Origin: Lucifuga dentata
Lineage: Eukaryota; Chordata; Actinopteri; Ophidiiformes; Bythitidae
Reading direction: 5' to 3'
Length of the DNA: 64,000 nt
Assembly (NCBI GenBank): GCA_014773175.1
Contig: VXCM01002918.1
Span: forward strand, 2,861-66,860
Below are positions 59,640 through 64,000 of the stretch, in pieces (positions within the stretch are counted from its first letter, which is position 1; every line of letters begins with the position of its first letter). The notes beneath the pieces are model-generated. The model ran no database searches. It saw nothing but the letters and a program-made list of their open reading frames with translations, and was not told the origin of the DNA. Both the position numbers and the translations under genes were made by a program.

Positions 59640-60070
59640 CGCGTCCCACCTGCATCGATCCGCTTCCCGTGGATTTGATCCTGACTGCAGCGGCGGTAAA
59701 ACCAGCTGGAAAGCCTAAAAAGAGGCACCGGGAAGAGCTGAAGTTGAATCTTGACAAAATAAGACAAAGGTGCGTTCACGGACCGGCCTGCTTCTCCAAA
59801 CCTCCTGCGTCGTGCGTACCGGAGAAGCGCCTGTCGTTACTGACGGAACCGCTCATGAATAAAAATTACGCACAGAGCCATTAGCGGAATACAAAAGTTG
59901 ATTAAACTGCAGGTTAAAGATGGAAGCCCTTCACAAGTCCAACGGACAAGCTGTTTAAGCTCCGATTCAAACTCGTTTCCAATTCAAAGCCCGAAGTTAT
60001 TCCGCTAATTAGTCTCTACAGATACAGATTGCGTCCCGGAAACGATTTCATTATAATTTATACAAGCTTT

Positions 60071-60103
<33 letters not shown>

Positions 60104-60259
60104 CTCAACTGTGCATCTCAGAGATGAGAACAGGGAAAGGAGCCCATCATAAACCGGGTCCGACTATTCAGGATACCGCAGAAGAAGTCTCCGTTCGACC
60201 GGAGAATGTGTCACAAACGAGAGGATTTCACATCAATGGAAGTTGAAAGCAAATCTCAC
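59640..60259. promoter_or_regulatory. CpG-rich segment next to candidate first exon
   Basis: CpG-rich, non-repetitive sequence without a credible ORF on either strand, except for a pure A run at 60074-60100. It includes homeodomain-like TAATTAG at about 60007. It is best read as the 3' part of a promoter-associated CpG island extending into intron 1; this is inference from composition. Confidence 0.35.
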
Positions 60260-60420
60260 CTGATAATGAAGTTTATTGGCGGAGAAAAAGGTTCCCGGGC
60301 TCGTAAAGACGCGCGGAGGATCCGGTGTATCCGAACACTACAGCGTTTGTTCCGTCCTTCCTGCTCAACTGCGCTTCAGCCGCGCTGCATCACTTCTCAG
60401 TGTGGATGTCAGAGGACTCA
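60260..60420 (-). promoter_or_regulatory. Candidate non-coding first exon and CpG-rich promoter region of the cadherin
   Basis: On the minus strand a CpG-rich segment of about 160 bp leads to CTTCATTATCAG/GTGAGATTTG, a near-consensus splice donor with the exon ending at 60260. CpG dinucleotides are frequent over 59640-60420, unlike the AT-rich flanks. It has no convincing ORF, which fits a 5' UTR. It would join the acceptor at about 32405, giving a first intron near 28 kb. The 5' limit is unknown; a CA/GT microsatellite at 60429-60450 lies just upstream. No transcript evidence is available, and a second possible minus donor (GGGTGAGTCC) sits near 60420. Confidence 0.42.
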
Positions 60421-60428
60421 CCCTCCCA

Positions 60429-60450
60429 CACACACACACACACACACACG
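60429..60450. repeat. (CA)n microsatellite
   Basis: About 10 CA units, immediately upstream of the candidate first exon on the minus strand. Confidence 0.9.
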
Positions 60451-62000
60451 ACCCACAAAAACAAAGGCAGATGGATGCTTGGATGGATATTACTCAATAG
60501 ATTTGGTTTCATTGTCACCTAAAAGCAGCACAATGAAAATAAAATAAAAACATATTTTGGCTTGAACATCTGAAATTTATGCCGAAGAGTCTGCCAATTT
60601 TCTAAGAAAATTATTTCATTTAAAAAATCTGCAAGGGAAGCAATTCTAGAGATTAAAGTTAATTAAAAAAAAAAGTTATGAAATCAAAGATGAAATGTCT
60701 ATTGTGGCCAATCATTTTCTGAAAATTTGTAGAAATTTGTAGATTTTCAAAATTTCAGGAATATTTTTTTTTATTTTTATTTTTTTAAATTTTTAAATAT
60801 ATATTTTTCTTTTTCTTTTATGTTATTGAATTTTTCATATTTTTTAAAATTTTCTTTTATTATTGAATTTTCTACAATCAAATGAAGATGTTTTCTTTTT
60901 ACAGTCAATTTCAATTCAATTTATTTTTTCAATATTTCCCCTATTAGTGAAATTTTTTGAATTATTTACCCATTTTTTTCAGATGTCTCTAAAATTTTCT
61001 CCACAAAAGGACTTTTGGGGAATTTTTTTTTTTAATTTCTTGAATTTCCCCCCTCATATTTCTTTTTCCCCTAAAAAAAAAAAAAAAAAAAAAAAAAAAT
61101 CACAAGCCAGGGAGCTGAAACTTAACTTATTATAATTTATAAAGAAACTCAACTGAATAATGAATAATAAATTGTCAAATGTTGCCTAAATGCCTAAACC
61201 GTCAAAAAGTTTGTTGCAGATTTGATTTTTTTGCTTTCTTTCGGTCTTTGTTTTAAATGTAACAGAGATAAATGCCTCTTTGTGGTATTCTTCATCTTGC
61301 TGATACTTTCAGACCTGTAAGATATTAATCAGCGTGTTTACATACAGTGTAAAGTCACCTGATTAACTTCACAAACTCTATGTAAATGAGAAACCTCTTT
61401 TCTTTTATCAGGTGAAGGGATTAAGATTCGTGCCTTGAATAATCCCTTCACAGATTACACATTACTTTGATGCACTGCAAACATGAAGCGTCCTCAAGAA
61501 TTAACGCTTTTTGATTCAGTACCGACACTGTGAACCCCAAAGTCCAAATAAACTAATTTATTAAGATGTGCAAACTTTAAATTAGCTTGAAAGGTTCTAT
61601 TAGCTTCAAATTTTACAGTTACTGTAACACATAACCCAATTTTAAGTCATGTAAGCTAAAAGTTCTGCTAAATTATCTGGTAATTTAAATTTTTCTCAAG
61701 TGGTCAGCAGCAGATTGGAAGGATTTTTTTGAGATATTCTAGTTCTAACTAGGAATCATGTTATGGCCCTCACATTGCTCCCTAGTGGACGTAGTATGCA
61801 AGCACAATAATATGTGTTTATGTAAAATCGAGTATACTGTAATTCTGCCCTTAGCTGCTGCTAGGAGGTATTAAAGTAAAAAAAGATTTAAAAAAAAAGT
61901 GATTTTGCAGATATGTTCAGTATCAAACTATCTCCAAAAACTGTTAGTAACCATTTCCATATAGGTTTAATACAAACTGTTTGTCTTTGAAAAAGAACAT
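60451..62000. other. AT-rich upstream DNA
   Basis: Very AT-rich from 60540 to 61140 with T/A homopolymer runs, then unique sequence. No gene, no recognisable element. Confidence 0.4.
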
Positions 62001-62004
62001 TTTC

Positions 62005-62215
62005 CAGGTCAAGTTTGTTTATATAGCCTAATATCACATACAACGTCTCAAAGGGCTTACAGGCCCACACATCAGCGGTTCCCGACCCAGCACAAGCTGT
62101 CTAAGAAGATGAGGACAAAGTCCCAAAAAGCCCTTATCATGTAAAAAAAAGCAATGAAAGAAACCTCGGGGGGAGGCAAATCAGAGAGGGAACAGCCAGG
62201 TGTGCCAAAGCAGAT
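62005..62215. repeat. Dispersed teleost repeat fragment
   Basis: CAAGTTTGTTTATATAGCCT, AATATCACA, CTCAAAGGGCTTACAGGCC and GAAAGAAACCTCGGGGGGAG follow the order of a very common fish interspersed repeat that I recognise but cannot name confidently. Confidence 0.5.
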
Positions 62216-62319
62216 GAACTACAAATAACACTGAAACATTACAGGAAGATATTAACTCTCTGGAGTCTCATCAAATCAATTCTTCAAGAAAATTCTTCAT
62301 TCAAGAAAAAAAATCCTGA

Positions 62320-62333
62320 TCTAAAAAAATTTT

Positions 62334-62385
<52 letters not shown>

Positions 62386-62468
62386 AAAAAGTTGGTAATT
62401 TTCTACTTGATTCTATAAGCTTCTAGAAAATAATCTGGGTGTGGCATCAAACTTCTGGCCTGTAGTGT
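62320..62468. mobile_element. Tc1-like solo end, same family as 3125
   Basis: Ends GGCATCAAACTTCTGGCCTG followed by TA, the same terminus as the right end at 3883. It is preceded by a 40-plus A run (62336-62380) in place of the rest of the element. Confidence 0.55.
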
Positions 62469-63218
62469 AATTGTTAAAAGATATGGGCGGGGTTTTTCTT
62501 TAGCTGAGTCACATGACCTGTTGTGATGACGTCACACTTCAAGACTGAGTTTGTATGTATGAAGAGGATGAAAGTTTGGTTCCAAAAGATAAATGTGTAA
62601 TGTGTTAGCTCGCTAAGCAGTCAAGATTAACCATATTTTTAAAATGTAGTTTCCTCAAAACGACAACTTAATTATCTCATCATCTCAAGATAACAAATTA
62701 ATGTCACGCATGTTCCATAATGTGACTTATTGACTTGCTAGGAAAGCTAGATTGTTGATTAAAAAAAAAGTGGGAATTAAAATTGGATGGAAAGACAATA
62801 ATTAAAGCTTTACTTTTTATAGCAGCAAAGGTATGATACAAGACGACACTGCAATTATAATGAGTTACATAATGAAGCTGTAATGTTGAGAAAATATTCT
62901 GTATGATGATGAGATAATTAAATCATACAAGTATACAAAGTTTGATACCTGAAGATAACAGAACAATTAAGATGTGATCTTCAGAATAAAAACAGTTATC
63001 AGCTATTTGCGGGAAAGTGACTCTTACATTTATTAGAAGTAATACTAATGTGTGTTATTATTAAATGTGTGTTATTATTAAACTGATTAAACTGTCTTGT
63101 TTATTTATTTGAATGTTTTATCATTTTCAGAACTTTTTACAGTTTGATGTTTAGTCTGTTGGCATTTATGACTTTCTGATTCCTTTTCATTCTCTTTTTT
63201 GTAAGTCATGGACCCCCC

Positions 63219-63252
<34 letters not shown>

Positions 63253-64000
63253 CATTCATGCAGTGTTTGTGTCGTAATGACTACTGCCTGCTGTTGGATT
63301 CATGAATTTAATCCCTGGAATTGCTCCAAGCATCCACTTTAGCGCCGTCCTGTCCTCTCAACCAAACATCAAACTCTGGCCTATAGCACAAAATGCAGCG
63401 AGCCGGAGGGATTTCTGCGTCTGGCATCAGGTTCTATCAGGACATCAGCCTGAGATGAATAACTGCTGCCCTTGAACGCATCATTTGTACTCAATGAGCC
63501 TGCTTTGCTTTCATATTTGGTGCGGTTTATTTAACATCCTGTATCTGTGAACAGATTTCAACTGTTACGGATACAAGCTAAAAAAAAAAAAATATATTAA
63601 AAGCCATTTTAAAAACTGTTAATGACAAGAATCCAGATGATGTTTTACGTGATTTTATTCTCCAAACTAGAACAGAAATCGGACATATCGATCCTCGTGC
63701 ACCATGTGTTATGTTGCAGAGAAAATGACAGATATGGGGCATGAAGCTAGACAGGCGGCGCTGAGGGCAGCTTTTGTACAAATCTGCTGCCCGTTATGCC
63801 TGACAGCTGAGAGGAAATCAGATTTGTCAGAGAAAGGAAATGTTCACAGTTACATCCCAAGATCAGACGCCATTTGTCGCCAATAGTCTGTGCTCTTGTT
63901 TTTAGAATCCAGAGTCCAAGTGTCTCACATTAATCAATAAATGTTTGCTTTGTACTTGCACTTTTCTCCTCTGCAGGGTCTCTAAGCAGAGACATTAACA
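62469..64000. other. Upstream non-coding DNA
   Basis: Contains a short 18-bp tandem duplication (ATGTGTGTTATTATTAA at about 63049-63082) and a (GT)n microsatellite at 63220-63249. No gene recognised. Confidence 0.4.

Overview
The window is vertebrate, almost certainly teleost and probably percomorph, nuclear DNA. It carries multi-exon coding sequence with canonical GT/AG introns, abundant CA/GT microsatellites, tRNA-derived SINEs, and a dense set of fish-type hAT, Tc1-like, Harbinger-like and TTAA-targeting elements. I cannot name the species.

The only protein-coding gene I can support lies on the minus strand. It is a type II classical cadherin, closest from recalled family sequence to CDH6 (CDH9 and CDH10 are the alternatives). 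Ten coding exons are present: 32081-32323, 22128-22489, 18074-18256, 13181-13348, 8353-8540, 6309-6562, 3998-4134, 2605-2726, 1458-1575 and 1112-1363. Together they encode a signal peptide, a short prodomain ending in a furin site, five cadherin repeats and the start of the transmembrane helix, about 632 residues. The final exon, for the catenin-binding tail, is beyond position 1. A CpG-rich patch at 59.6-60.4 kb with a good minus-strand splice donor at 60260 is my candidate for the non-coding first exon, which would make intron 1 about 28 kb.

Layout: 1-1111 is intronic and holds a tandem array that flips orientation. 1112-8540 holds six closely spaced exons, two foldback transposons and a hAT fragment. 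8541-32080 contains long introns with hAT relics, a LINE end, polypyrimidine tracts and a complete hAT with an 8-bp target duplication. 32406-64000 is non-coding (intron 1, then upstream DNA) with a SINE, a Harbinger-like MITE, an integrase-bearing transposon relic, repeated TTAA-flanked foldback MITEs, a nested hAT/SINE composite and several stretches that look like regulatory DNA.

The assembly has a systematic defect. Many single N bases sit between two near-perfect direct copies of about 61-68 bp, as if overlapping contig ends had been abutted instead of merged. Two of these lie inside cadherin exons. Removing one copy restores exon lengths of exactly 295 and 120 nt and an open frame. No CRISPR array, rRNA, genuine tRNA gene or previously undescribed system was found. 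The most novel-looking material is the compound foldback MITE family and the flipping satellite.
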